A stretch of 64,000 bases of DNA from CAG-492 sp045643465 (GTDB taxonomy: Bacteria; Bacillota; Clostridia; TANB77; CAG-508). Under the pieces are notes generated by a model. It did not search any database, was not told the DNA's origin, and saw only the letters and a program-made list of their open reading frames with translations. The stretch spans positions 89,791 to 153,790 of the forward strand of contig JAZUKV010000010.1 in assembly GCA_045643465.1 (NCBI GenBank), given 5' to 3'. Below are positions 53,015-61,779 of this stretch, in pieces (position 1 is the stretch's first letter; every line of letters begins with the position of its first letter). The position numbers and the translations under genes are program-made.

Positions 53015-53725
53015 ATGAGTAATAAAATGTTTTATAAAATAAGTGCTAGTATTATAGTTGTACTAATTGCAATTATAGTTACTTGTATAGTTTTAGCAAA
53101 TAGAAATAATAAAAAATTAGCACAACAAGACTATTTTCCAGCTGTTATGTCAAGCACAAACGAAACTGAAGAAGTTTTAACTGTTGATATACCAAATGAA
53201 AAGAATGAAGAAATTGCTAAAACTAATGAAATTAATACTACAAAAAGCAAAACAGAAAAAGCAGCAGGTAATACAAAAAAAAATACAGAAGAGAAGGTTA
53301 AAGAAACACCAAAAGAGCCTGTATTTAAGTATCCAGTTGAAGGAGAAATTGTAGTAGACTATGCAAAAGATAAATTAGTGTATTCTAGTACATTAGGTGA
53401 ATGGGTGACACATTTAGGTGTAGACATTAAGGCAGAAAAAACAACTGTTGTAAAAGCTTCAGAGGAAGGAACTGTAAAATCTATAAAAAATGATCCAAGA
53501 TATGGATTAACAGTAGTAATAGATCATACGAATGGATTTAGTACGGTATATTCAAATTTATTAACAGCAGAATTTGTTTCAATAGGTGAAAAAGTAAAAT
53601 CAGGGCAAACTATTGGAACAGTGGGTAACACAGCATCTTTTGAAATTTTAGATGAAGCACATCTTCATTTTGAAATATTAAAAAATAATGAACAAGTTGA
53701 TCCGAATATGTATTTGAAAAAATAA
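53015..53725 (+). CDS. spoIIQ: Forespore M23 protein SpoIIQ
   Basis: A membrane helix (residues 7-27) is followed by a Lys/Glu/Thr-rich linker and a LytM domain from about 110. In sporulation SpoIIQ bridges to SpoIIIAH in the mother cell. The zinc ligands are all present (H133-x3-D137, H216-x-H218), as in Clostridioides and unlike Bacillus SpoIIQ, so it may cut peptidoglycan. Start ATG 53015 follows AAGGAGG. Position directly after spoIID supports the name over a generic M23 protein. Confidence 0.88.
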   Translation: MSNKMFYKISASIIVVLIAIIVTCIVLANRNNKKLAQQDYFPAVMSSTNETEEVLTVDIPNEKNEEIAKTNEINTTKSKTEKAAGNTKKNTEEKVKETPKEPVFKYPVEGEIVVDYAKDKLVYSSTLGEWVTHLGVDIKAEKTTVVKASEEGTVKSIKNDPRYGLTVVIDHTNGFSTVYSNLLTAEFVSIGEKVKSGQTIGTVGNTASFEILDEAHLHFEILKNNEQVDPNMYLKK

Positions 53726-53731
53726 AAAGTT

Positions 53732-53764
53732 AAAAACGATTGATGTTAAGTCAATCGTTTTTTG
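53732..53764 (+). terminator. Terminator after spoIIQ
   Basis: AAAACGATTGA and TCAATCGTTTT pair around TGTTAAG. Confidence 0.88.
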
Positions 53765-53843
53765 TAATAATAGTAGTAAAAATAAAATTTGACTTATATA
53801 GATTAATATGTTAAATTCTAGTATATAAATGGGAGGGATAAAT

Positions 53844-54257
53844 ATGATTTTACAAGAATATTTAAATGAGGATCAGATAGACCTGTGTAAAGAAATTGGA
53901 ATTACAATTGAAGATAGAGATTATACTTATGAAGAGCTTTATACAATTGAACATGAAATATTAGATTACATAAATGAAAATTGTGCAGAAGAAAAATTTT
54001 ATTTAATGGAAGAAAAATTTGATGAAATATTAGATATATTAATGGATTTAGAAAATGAAAGTGATGAGATAAATCCAATGATTATAGATATAAATGAAAA
54101 TGACCATGTTGAATTGAACAATGGAAAATGTGGGACAGTTGTAGATATTACAAATAATGTATATACTATAGAGATTGATGAAGAATTAAAGACAGGAAAT
54201 ATTGATGAAGATATTATGATTGTTGCTTCAAATAGTATAATAGGGTTAGCAAAATAA
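53844..54257 (+). CDS. Acidic protein of unknown function with KOW-like end
   Basis: 137 residues, strongly acidic. The N-terminal 75 residues are helical (DQIDLCKEIGITIEDRDYTYEELYTIEHEIL), and the end NDHVELNNGKCGTVVDITNNVYTIEIDE resembles a small SH3/KOW-type barrel of the DUF4926 kind. No named family recognised. Start ATG 53844 follows GGGAGGG; ATG 53829 lies upstream of that site. Single gene with own terminator. Confidence 0.55.
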   Translation: MILQEYLNEDQIDLCKEIGITIEDRDYTYEELYTIEHEILDYINENCAEEKFYLMEEKFDEILDILMDLENESDEINPMIIDINENDHVELNNGKCGTVVDITNNVYTIEIDEELKTGNIDEDIMIVASNSIIGLAK

Positions 54258-54277
54258 AAAATGTGATATATCAATAT

Positions 54278-54308
54278 AAAAGCATATCAGAAATGATATG
54301 CTTTTTAT
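54278..54308 (+). terminator. Terminator
   Basis: AAAAGCATATCA and TGATATGCTTTT pair around GAAA. Confidence 0.9.
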
Positions 54309-54415
54309 GATAATATAGTATTATTACAATTGTATGATATTTTTTTAAAAAATATTGAAATAAATTATAATTTGTAGTATATATGATTATAGAAAATATA
54401 CAAAGGAGAAAAAAT

Positions 54416-56323
54416 ATGAAAAGAAAATTATTAATTTTTAATATAGTATTAATTGTGTTTTTGTCATTGTATAGTATAAAAAGTTATGCTATAACAATAT
54501 CTGACGATGAAAGAGATGAAACTGCAAGTGAATTGGTAAGCGATATTCTAGGAGAAGGAATATCTGCTAAAAATGCTGCAAGAAATGGAACTATATATTC
54601 ATTTAGTGATGGAGATGATAGTTTTGGAATTTCAAGTGGAATTATATTAGATACAAGCGGTATGATTGATGATGGAATACAAGATGAAGATTTAAAAAAT
54701 ATTTTAGGATATGATTATGGAGGTCATACATCAAAATTAGAATTTGAATTAACAGCTACAGGAAAGCTATTAAATTTTAATTATGCTTTTGCATCAAGTG
54801 AATTTGATCAATCACCTTGCTATAATGATGCATTTGGACTATTTGTTAGTGTTAATGGTGGAGCATATGAAAATATTGCTTTGATTCAAAGAAGTGATGA
54901 AAGTTTAGTTCCAGTAACTATAACTAATTTAAGAGCTGGAATAGATGGAACAGAGCTAGATAATGGTGCAGATACAAATATTGGAGAATCAGGAACACAA
55001 TATAGTTTATTCAAAGTAGCAAATATTGGACTTACAAATGGAACAAATGGAGTTTCTAAAATTTTTAATGCACAAAAAGCAGTAGAAGTGGGAGACAAAG
55101 TTAAAATTAAATTTGTAATATGTGATGTTACAGATTCTGATTATGATTCTTTTGTAGCAATAGAAGCTGGATCTTTAAGTTTTGATCCACCAGGAGCTAA
55201 ATCTAATTTTAAAGATGAGGAATTAAGTGAATTAAATCCTGGATCTGAATATTGGATTACATCTGAGGGCGAAACATATAAATTTAATGCTTCTTCAGAA
55301 GGAACTATACCATTAGTAGGAACAGATAAAGATGGGAATACTTATAATTTTTTAGGTAAATCATTACAAATTGTAAGAAAAGGAGAAGGAAAGACAAAAG
55401 ATTCGGAGCCACAACAAATTGAAATATCTACAAGACCTCAGGCACCAAACAATCCAACGATTCCAACAAATACTCCTAAAGATATAAATGGAACAGATGT
55501 TACAACAACAACATCATCAATTACTGTAAAAGCTGTTTCAGGACAAGAATATAGTTTAGATGGTATTAATTGGTTTCCAGCAGATACTAAAACAGGAGAA
55601 GTTATTTTTAAAGGATTAACTCCAAATACAGAATATACAATTTACACAAGAATTGCAGCAACAGAGGAGGCTTTTGCTTCTAATTCTAATGAAGGAATTA
55701 GTGTAAAAACGTTAGCAATGGTAAAAGACTTAGATCATGCAGTAGAGAATTATGAAGGTATATATGATGGGGAATATCATACAGGATCTGTTACAAGTAT
55801 AGACGGTACTAGAATTACATATTCTAATGATTTAAATGGTACATATACAGAAGATATAATAAAATTCAAAGACGCAGGAAATCATGATGTATATTTCTGC
55901 ATTGAAAAAGAAGATTATTATTATTTATATGGAAAATTCACTGTAACAATTAATAAACGTGTTTTAAATATAACTCCGTTAGAAGATCAAGGGAAAAAAG
56001 CAAATGCTAAAGATAAAGAAATAAAGTATACTTATTCTAATAATTTAAGTGGTGAAGAGCCAGTTTTTATAGGTAGTTTATCAAGAGCAGAAGGAGAAAA
56101 AGTTGGAGAATATGAAATATTCCTTGGAAGTTTAGCTCTAAAAGAAAATGATGAATGTAAACCAGAAAATTATGAATTAGTTATTACTCCTAATATATAT
56201 TACACTATAACTAAATCAACACAAGCACCAGAAACAAGTGATAATATAACAATATGTTGTATTAATATAGTTATAGCATTAAGTCTAATTACTATAATAA
56301 AATTGAAAAAGAAAAATTTTTAG
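54416..56323 (+). CDS. Secreted surface protein with choice-of-anchor L domain
   Basis: 635 residues. Signal peptide 1-25 (ending SYA), then a choice-of-anchor L type domain, about 30-260: FGISSGIILDTSG, LEFELTATGKLLNFNYAFASSEFD and NDAFGLFVSV. A fibronectin/Ig-like region (KAVSGQEYSLDGINWFPAD) and an MBG-type region follow. The end is a cell-wall sorting-type signal: APETSDN, a hydrophobic helix and KLKKKNF, with PETSD in place of LPxTG. Likely an adhesin or matrix protein anchored by a sortase or by its helix. Start ATG 54416 follows AAAGGAG. Confidence 0.8.
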   Translation: MKRKLLIFNIVLIVFLSLYSIKSYAITISDDERDETASELVSDILGEGISAKNAARNGTIYSFSDGDDSFGISSGIILDTSGMIDDGIQDEDLKNILGYDYGGHTSKLEFELTATGKLLNFNYAFASSEFDQSPCYNDAFGLFVSVNGGAYENIALIQRSDESLVPVTITNLRAGIDGTELDNGADTNIGESGTQYSLFKVANIGLTNGTNGVSKIFNAQKAVEVGDKVKIKFVICDVTDSDYDSFVAIEAGSLSFDPPGAKSNFKDEELSELNPGSEYWITSEGETYKFNASSEGTIPLVGTDKDGNTYNFLGKSLQIVRKGEGKTKDSEPQQIEISTRPQAPNNPTIPTNTPKDINGTDVTTTTSSITVKAVSGQEYSLDGINWFPADTKTGEVIFKGLTPNTEYTIYTRIAATEEAFASNSNEGISVKTLAMVKDLDHAVENYEGIYDGEYHTGSVTSIDGTRITYSNDLNGTYTEDIIKFKDAGNHDVYFCIEKEDYYYLYGKFTVTINKRVLNITPLEDQGKKANAKDKEIKYTYSNNLSGEEPVFIGSLSRAEGEKVGEYEIFLGSLALKENDECKPENYELVITPNIYYTITKSTQAPETSDNITICCINIVIALSLITIIKLKKKNF

Positions 56324-56369
56324 GAATATGCGATTAACATAAAACATACTAACAATTTAAAAGTTATAA

Positions 56370-56408
56370 AGAGTAAAAAATTTTATTGCAAGTTTTTTAC
56401 TCTTTTTG
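56370..56408 (+). terminator. Terminator after the surface protein gene
   Basis: AGAGTAAAAAA and TTTTTTACTCT pair, then five T. Confidence 0.85.
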
Positions 56409-56527
56409 TATAATTGAATCATAAAGCAAAATAATTTTGTAAATGTGAATCTAGATACATAGATAAAGGCTTAATAAATAGAAGTCAAAATTGTTTTGAA
56501 AGGAAAAATAAGAAGGAGAGAGATTTT

Positions 56528-57211
56528 ATGAAGAAAGTATTAATAAGTGCATTAGTTATTATTTTAATAGCTGCAATTGGTATTAGCGGATGGTATTTAT
56601 GGGATTCACTAGAAAAAGAAAAATCTAAAACAAGTGAATTAGAGAGCAAAATTGCAAAAATAACAGAAAAAAATGATAAAACAAGCTCAGAGACAATTGT
56701 AAAAAAAGATGAAAGTGAAAAGAATAAACAAAATGAAAATTCTGTTTCAACAGAAAGTAAAGAGATAAGTAAAACGAAAACATACAGTGATATGAAAGGT
56801 ACATATGAATCACAAAATATAAATATAAATGCCGGAACTGATTTGGAGCCATTAAATATGACGTACAGATTAATATTAAACGAAGATGGTTCTTTTATTG
56901 CATATTATTTAGCTGGAGATACAAGTTGTCATTATGTAGGATATTATACAATTGTAGATAATGCTGTATCTTTACATAGTGTTGTATTTACAGGAAATGA
57001 TCCATCAGCTAGTTTAAATAATAAAGTATTTGAATTTACATTAAATAGTGATGGTACTATTGAAGATAAAGAAAATAATAAATTCACAAGAAAAACAACA
57101 TCAGTTAATGAGGATACAAATATTGCAAATGTCATAAATTCATATTTAGATGGATGTACAACTTCAGGGAAAAATGGCCAAGGACCTTGGTTTAGTGGAT
57201 TATCTAAATAA
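56528..57211 (+). CDS. Membrane-anchored extracellular protein of unknown function
   Basis: 227 residues: an N-terminal helix (5-23, ISALVIILIAAIGISGWYLW), a short coiled coil, a Lys/Ser/Glu-rich linker, and a C-terminal domain of about 120 residues rich in beta-strand repeats (YRLILNEDGSFIAYYLAG, HYVGYYTIVDNAVSLHS, FEFTLNSDGTI), which looks lipocalin-like. No family named. AAGGAGAG site; own terminator. Confidence 0.6.
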   Translation: MKKVLISALVIILIAAIGISGWYLWDSLEKEKSKTSELESKIAKITEKNDKTSSETIVKKDESEKNKQNENSVSTESKEISKTKTYSDMKGTYESQNININAGTDLEPLNMTYRLILNEDGSFIAYYLAGDTSCHYVGYYTIVDNAVSLHSVVFTGNDPSASLNNKVFEFTLNSDGTIEDKENNKFTRKTTSVNEDTNIANVINSYLDGCTTSGKNGQGPWFSGLSK

Positions 57212-57221
57212 AACATTAATT

Positions 57222-57256
57222 GAGAGAAGCATTTTAAAAATGTTTCTCTTTTTTTG
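57222..57256 (+). terminator. Terminator
   Basis: AGAGAAGCATTTT and AAATGTTTCTCT pair, then T8. Confidence 0.88.
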
Positions 57257-57295
57257 TTAAAAACATCTTTTGTCTGTAATATATATCAATAATTT

Positions 57296-57325
57296 AGAGA
57301 GCTAGTTCAAACGAATTAGCTCTCT
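57296..57325 (-). terminator. Inverted repeat after spoVAD
   Basis: AGAGAGCTA and TAGCTCTCT pair, with TTC/GAA inside. No strong U-run on the minus strand, so termination is only likely. Confidence 0.45.
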
Positions 57326-57337
57326 TATTGTAAAAAA

Positions 57338-58354
57338 CTATGATAAAAGTTCAGTTTCAATAGCAATAGCATGCGCAATTCCAGGTATGCTTTCACCTTG
57401 CTGACTACTTGTTGAATTCATCAAAGCTCCAGTTGCAATAACTAAAACTTTTTTTAATTTTTTTTCACGTAATTGTTTATAAAAATATGCAGAAAATACA
57501 GTTCCAAGACAAGCACATCCACTACCACCAGAGTGAGTATCTTGTTTTTCTTTATCAAACATTAAAACTCCACAATCATTGTAATTATTTTTAATATTGT
57601 AACCTTTAGATAAAGCTAAGTCTATAGCAATTTCTTTTCCAATATGTCCAAGATCACCACTAATAATAGCATCATAATAATTAGGACTTCTTCCAGTATC
57701 TTTGAAATGTGTTATAAGTGTATCGATGAATGCAGGCGCCATTGCGGCTCCCATATTATTAGCATCTGTAATTCCCATATCTACAATTTTTCCGGGTGTT
57801 ATATGAGTAATATAAGGCCCATTCCCAGAATTAGATAAAATAGCAGCTCCTGATCCAGTAACTGTCCATTGCGATGAAGGTGGTCTTTGATTTCCTAGCT
57901 CCAAAGGAAATCTAAATTGTTTTTCTGCACTACAAAAATGGCTAGATGTTGCACAAATTACATTATTAGCACTTCCAGATGAAACAAAGATACTGCCTAA
58001 ACACATACTTTCAGCAAAAGTAGAGCAAGCACCGAAAACCCCAAAAAATGGTATATTTAATTCTCTTAGACCAAAGCTTGAAGAAATGCATTGATTTAAT
58101 AAGTCACCAGCAAAACAATAATCAATTTGGCTTGATGGAATTCCTGATTTTGATATAACAGTATTAACAGTTTCTTTTATTATTTTGCTTTCAGCTTTTT
58201 CCCAAGTCTTTTCACCCCAAAATTCATCTTGCAAACAGTTGTCAAAGTATTGTGCCATTGGGCCTTCTGATTCTTTTGGACCAACAATGCTAGCTGTTTC
58301 AAAAATTGTTACAGGGTTATCTAATTTTATAGTTTGTTTTCCTAATTTTTGCAT
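57338..58354 (-). CDS. spoVAD: Stage V sporulation protein AD
   Basis: Thiolase-fold subunit of the SpoVA channel that takes up dipicolinic acid into the forespore and releases it at germination; SpoVAD binds dipicolinate. Typical segments: QKLGKQTIKLDNPVTIFETASIVGPKE at the start, GVFGACSTFAESMCLGS, NQRPPSSQWTVTGSGAAI and HSGGSGCACLGTVFSAYF. 338 residues. AAAGGAG precedes the ATG. Downstream of spoVAC on the minus strand. Confidence 0.95.
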   Translation of the reverse strand: MQKLGKQTIKLDNPVTIFETASIVGPKESEGPMAQYFDNCLQDEFWGEKTWEKAESKIIKETVNTVISKSGIPSSQIDYCFAGDLLNQCISSSFGLRELNIPFFGVFGACSTFAESMCLGSIFVSSGSANNVICATSSHFCSAEKQFRFPLELGNQRPPSSQWTVTGSGAAILSNSGNGPYITHITPGKIVDMGITDANNMGAAMAPAFIDTLITHFKDTGRSPNYYDAIISGDLGHIGKEIAIDLALSKGYNIKNNYNDCGVLMFDKEKQDTHSGGSGCACLGTVFSAYFYKQLREKKLKKVLVIATGALMNSTSSQQGESIPGIAHAIAIETELLS

Positions 58355-58446
58355 AAAATTCTCCTTTCAAAAAAATGTTGAAAAATGATAAATAATGTAG
58401 TAAAATATTTTTGGATTAATAAATGAAGTAATCTCACTACAAATTT

Positions 58447-58470
58447 AGAGAAAGATTAAATCTTTCTCTT
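58447..58470 (-). repeat. Inverted repeat between spoVAC and spoVAD
   Basis: AGAGAAAGAT and ATCTTTCTCT pair around TAA. On the minus strand it is preceded, not followed, by the homopolymer run, so it may be a processing or weak attenuation element. Confidence 0.4.
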
Positions 58471-58478
58471 TTTTTATG

Positions 58479-58919
58479 TTAAAATAATAGTCCTACTAAG
58501 CCAACTAATACTGCAGTAGAAATACCATAAACAAGAACAGGTCCAGCAACAGTAAACATTTTGGCTCCAACACCCATTACATAACCTTCAGATTTATATT
58601 CTATGGCAGGAGCAACGATTGAGTTAGCAAATCCAGTAATAGGAACTAAAGATCCGGCACCTGCGAATTTACCAATTTTATTAAAAATATTTAAGCTTGT
58701 TAAAATTGCTGATAAAGCAATCAATATTATTGATACAGTAGTGGAGCAGCTAGTTTCGTTTAAACCATTAAATTTACAAAAGTCAAAAATAATTTGACCG
58801 ATACTACAGATTAAACCTCCAGTCCAAAATGCATTGAAGCAATTTTTTAAAATTGGAGAATTAGGCGTTTTTTGATCAACATAATCACTATATTGTTTAT
58901 TAGTTTCAATTTTTTCCAT
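58479..58919 (-). CDS. spoVAC: Stage V sporulation protein AC
   Basis: Membrane subunit of the SpoVA dipicolinate channel; in Bacillus it acts as a mechanosensitive pore. 146 residues with four helices; the segments FWTGGLICSIGQIIFDFC and AGAGSLVPITGFANSIVAPAIEYKSEGYVMGVG are highly typical. Start ATG 58919 follows AAAGGAGG on the minus strand; the frame extension to 58976 runs into the upstream gene. It begins 13 bases after the dodecin-like gene. Confidence 0.95.
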   Translation of the reverse strand: MEKIETNKQYSDYVDQKTPNSPILKNCFNAFWTGGLICSIGQIIFDFCKFNGLNETSCSTTVSIILIALSAILTSLNIFNKIGKFAGAGSLVPITGFANSIVAPAIEYKSEGYVMGVGAKMFTVAGPVLVYGISTAVLVGLVGLLF

Positions 58920-58932
58920 AATAATCCTCCTT

Positions 58933-59145
58933 TTATTTTCGTGTAGAATCAATCGCAAATGCGATATCCAAGTCAACGTAATATGCAGTTATTTTATTAC
59001 CTGATATATGTGCATATTGATTTAAAATTTTTACAGAAGTTAAGTAATCAATAGATTTTGATGCTTCTGCGACAGCTTTTACTATGGCATCTTTCCAAGA
59101 AACTGTGGAAGATCCAGTAACAGATAAGTGTTTTTCAATTTCCAT
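58933..59145 (-). CDS. Dodecin-like small protein
   Basis: 70 residues with the dodecin pattern: a strand KHLSVTGSSTVSWKDAI, a helix VKAVAEASKSIDYL and two strands ending YYVDLDIAFAID. Dodecins are 12-mer flavin or ligand-storage proteins. The Trp that stacks flavin in flavin dodecins (in the EWFEV segment) is Ser here, so the ligand may differ. Start ATG 59145 is right behind GGAGG; the extension to 59187 covers that site. First gene of an apparent dodecin-spoVAC-spoVAD transcript. Confidence 0.75.
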   Translation of the reverse strand: MEIEKHLSVTGSSTVSWKDAIVKAVAEASKSIDYLTSVKILNQYAHISGNKITAYYVDLDIAFAIDSTRK

Positions 59146-59215
59146 ATATATACCTCCAAATTTTTTGTTCCAAGTTAGTTTTTTCAAAAATAAGGTGAAT
59201 TATACAAAAAATATA

Positions 59216-59243
59216 TTGACAAAAATTAAAAAAGTAATATAAT
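59216..59243 (+). promoter_or_regulatory. Sigma-A promoter of recN
   Basis: TTGACA (59216-59221), 16 bases, TATAAT (59238-59243). Confidence 0.85.
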
Positions 59244-59244
59244 A

Positions 59245-59258
59245 CAAACATAAGTTCG
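59245..59258 (+). promoter_or_regulatory. LexA box at the recN start
   Basis: CAAACATAAGTTCG matches CGAACATATGTTCG at 12 of 14 positions and covers the expected transcription start. Confidence 0.75.
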
Positions 59259-59274
59259 ATTAATGGAGGCGCAT

Positions 59275-60909
59275 ATGATATCAACATTACATATTAAAAA
59301 TATAGGAATAATAGAAGACCTAACGGTAGATTTAAATAATGGATTTAATGTATTAACTGGTGAAACTGGAGCTGGAAAAACTTTAATAATTGATTCTTTA
59401 AATTTAGCATGTGGAAGTAGATTCAATAAAGAAATAATAAGATTTGGAGAAGAATTTTGTTTAGTAGAATTAAATATATATTTGCCAGAAAATGAAAATT
59501 CAATAGAAGGAAATATTTTAATTTCTAGAGAAATTCATTTAAATGGCAGAAATACTTGTAAAATAAATGGAAGATTAGTAACTGTAAATGAGCTTAAAGA
59601 ATTCATGCAAGATATTATTGATATTCATGGGCAAAATGATAATCAAACAATCATGTCAAAATCAGAGCATATAAAATATTTAGATAATTTTATAGGAAAT
59701 AAAATACTGGAAGAAAAAAATATATATAAAGAATTGTATTATAGATATTGTGAAATAAAAAAGATTTTGAACGAAAATTATGGTGATGATAAAGAAAAAC
59801 AGAGAAGGTTAGATTTATTAAAATATCAAGCAAATGAAATAGAAAATGCAAATTTAAAAATAGATGAAGAAGAAATATTAGATTTAGAGCGAAAAAAAAT
59901 AATTAATTCAGAAAAAATATATTCTTGTTTAAGCGAAGTTGACAATAATTTAAGTAATGTAGTTATAGACGGAATAAATTCTTCAATAAGGGCATTGGAA
60001 AAAATAGAAGATATAGATGACGAATATAAAGAAAAATTAACAACTTTAAAAAATGTATATTATGATGTTCAAGAGCTATCAAGAGATATATCAGATTTAA
60101 ATAATGATGTTTCTTTTGATGAGAGCAGAAGGGATGAAATAGAAAAAAGACTTGATTATATATATGATTTAAAAAGAAAATATGGAAATAGTATAAAAGA
60201 AATATTAAATTATAAAAAAGAAGTTGAAGATGAAATATTTAAAATTGAAAATTTGGAAGAGCATAATAACAAATTAAAAAAAGAGCTAAGTGATGTAAAA
60301 CAGAATATGCTAAAGAATGCACAAAAATTACATGAATTAAGAATAGAATATTCAAAATTGCTAAATGAAAAGATAAATAAAGAGCTTAAAGATTTAGAAA
60401 TGAAAAATGCAAAATTTAGTGCTGAGATAAATTTTGACAAAAGTGAAAACTATAATGAAAATGGATTAGATGATATAGAATTTATGATTTCAACAAATGT
60501 AGGAGATGAAAAAAAATCATTAATAAAAATAGCTTCAGGTGGAGAAATATCAAGAATTATGCTTGCAATAAAGACAGTATTAGCTGATACAGACGAAGTT
60601 CCAATTTTAATATTTGACGAAATTGATACTGGTATTAGTGGTAAAGCTGCAAAATCAGTTGGAGAAAAAATTAAAATAATATCAAAAAAACATCAAGTTA
60701 TATGCATAACTCATCAAGCAAATATTGCAGCTCAAGGGGATTATAATTATTATATAAGTAAAAGCGTCAATAATGGTAAAACGTTTACAAATATAAAATT
60801 ACTATCAGAGATCGAAATAATAAATGAGATAGCTAGAATTTCTAGTGGAGATATTACAGAAAGTGCGTTAAATCATGCAAAAGAAATGAGATTAAGAAAC
60901 AATAACTAA
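59275..60909 (+). CDS. recN: DNA repair protein RecN
   Basis: SMC-like ATPase in double-strand-break repair. Walker A GETGAGKT near residue 30, a long central coiled coil (about 160-365), signature IASGGEISRIMLAIK and Walker B ILIFDEIDTGISGKAA. 544 residues from ATG 59275, which follows GGAGG; ATG 59263 overlaps that site. The LexA-like box upstream fits the usual SOS control of recN. Confidence 0.95.
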   Translation: MISTLHIKNIGIIEDLTVDLNNGFNVLTGETGAGKTLIIDSLNLACGSRFNKEIIRFGEEFCLVELNIYLPENENSIEGNILISREIHLNGRNTCKINGRLVTVNELKEFMQDIIDIHGQNDNQTIMSKSEHIKYLDNFIGNKILEEKNIYKELYYRYCEIKKILNENYGDDKEKQRRLDLLKYQANEIENANLKIDEEEILDLERKKIINSEKIYSCLSEVDNNLSNVVIDGINSSIRALEKIEDIDDEYKEKLTTLKNVYYDVQELSRDISDLNNDVSFDESRRDEIEKRLDYIYDLKRKYGNSIKEILNYKKEVEDEIFKIENLEEHNNKLKKELSDVKQNMLKNAQKLHELRIEYSKLLNEKINKELKDLEMKNAKFSAEINFDKSENYNENGLDDIEFMISTNVGDEKKSLIKIASGGEISRIMLAIKTVLADTDEVPILIFDEIDTGISGKAAKSVGEKIKIISKKHQVICITHQANIAAQGDYNYYISKSVNNGKTFTNIKLLSEIEIINEIARISSGDITESALNHAKEMRLRNNN

Positions 60910-60912
60910 ACC

Positions 60913-60941
60913 TTTACTTTGTCTCAATTTTGAGGTATAAT
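60913..60941 (+). promoter_or_regulatory. Promoter of the M50 protease-tsaD transcript
   Basis: TTTACT (60913-60918), 17 bases, TATAAT (60936-60941). Confidence 0.7.
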
Positions 60942-60975
60942 ACGTCTGTAAAAATATGTAAAGGATAGGTGAGAT

Positions 60976-61779
60976 ATGTTTCGTTTTGACAAAAGAATAA
61001 TATATGCAATAGTAGCAATCATAGTTGTAGGAATCTTATTAAGATATATGTCTAATATGTCAGCATTACTTGATTTGTTAATAAGTATTCCAGCAGTGTT
61101 AATAGCAATTACTTTTCATGAATTTGCACATGCTTTTGCAGCATATAAATTAGGAGATGATACTGCAAAAATTCAGGGGAGGATGTCATTAAATCCATTA
61201 AAACATTTAGACCCGATAGGAATTGCAATGTTACTATTTTTAGGTTTTGGATGGGGAAGACCTGTAGAAGTTGACTCAAGAAATTTTAATAGAAATATTT
61301 CAACAAAAAAGGCAAATGCAATTGTTGCTGCGGCAGGACCAATTGCTAATCTTCTGTTAGCTATAATTTTTTCTATAGTAATGGTATTATTAGTAAAATT
61401 TCAAAGTGCAGCAATATTAACAAATAGAGCGATGTATACATTAATGAAAATATTAAACTACACAGTATCAATGAACGTAGGATTAGGAATATTTAACTTA
61501 ATACCATTGCCACCATTGGATGGCTCTAAAATATTAAGTGCTTTTTTACCAACTAAAGCAGATATGTGGTTTCAAAATAATGAACAAATATTTTATATGA
61601 TATTTATATTATTATGGCTTACAGGAATTGGTAGTCAAATAATTTCACCACTAATATCAATAATCTATAGTGGATTGATAGACATATTTGCAAATATATT
61701 TAATGTATCACGGAATATGGAACATAATAGTAATTTTATTAATTGGTGGTATATAAATAATTATAAAGAAGGGATATAA
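60976..61779 (+). CDS. Site-2 protease family (M50) membrane metalloprotease
   Basis: Intramembrane zinc protease of the YwhC/FtsH-independent branch, 267 residues with about six helices. Zinc ligands: H48-E49-x2-H52 in FHEFAHAFAAYKLGD and Asp182 in PLPPLDGSKIL. Typical block RMSLNPLKHLDPIGIAMLL follows the first motif. Substrates are unknown. It ends exactly where tsaD starts, so the two are coupled. Confidence 0.88.
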   Translation: MFRFDKRIIYAIVAIIVVGILLRYMSNMSALLDLLISIPAVLIAITFHEFAHAFAAYKLGDDTAKIQGRMSLNPLKHLDPIGIAMLLFLGFGWGRPVEVDSRNFNRNISTKKANAIVAAAGPIANLLLAIIFSIVMVLLVKFQSAAILTNRAMYTLMKILNYTVSMNVGLGIFNLIPLPPLDGSKILSAFLPTKADMWFQNNEQIFYMIFILLWLTGIGSQIISPLISIIYSGLIDIFANIFNVSRNMEHNSNFINWWYINNYKEGI

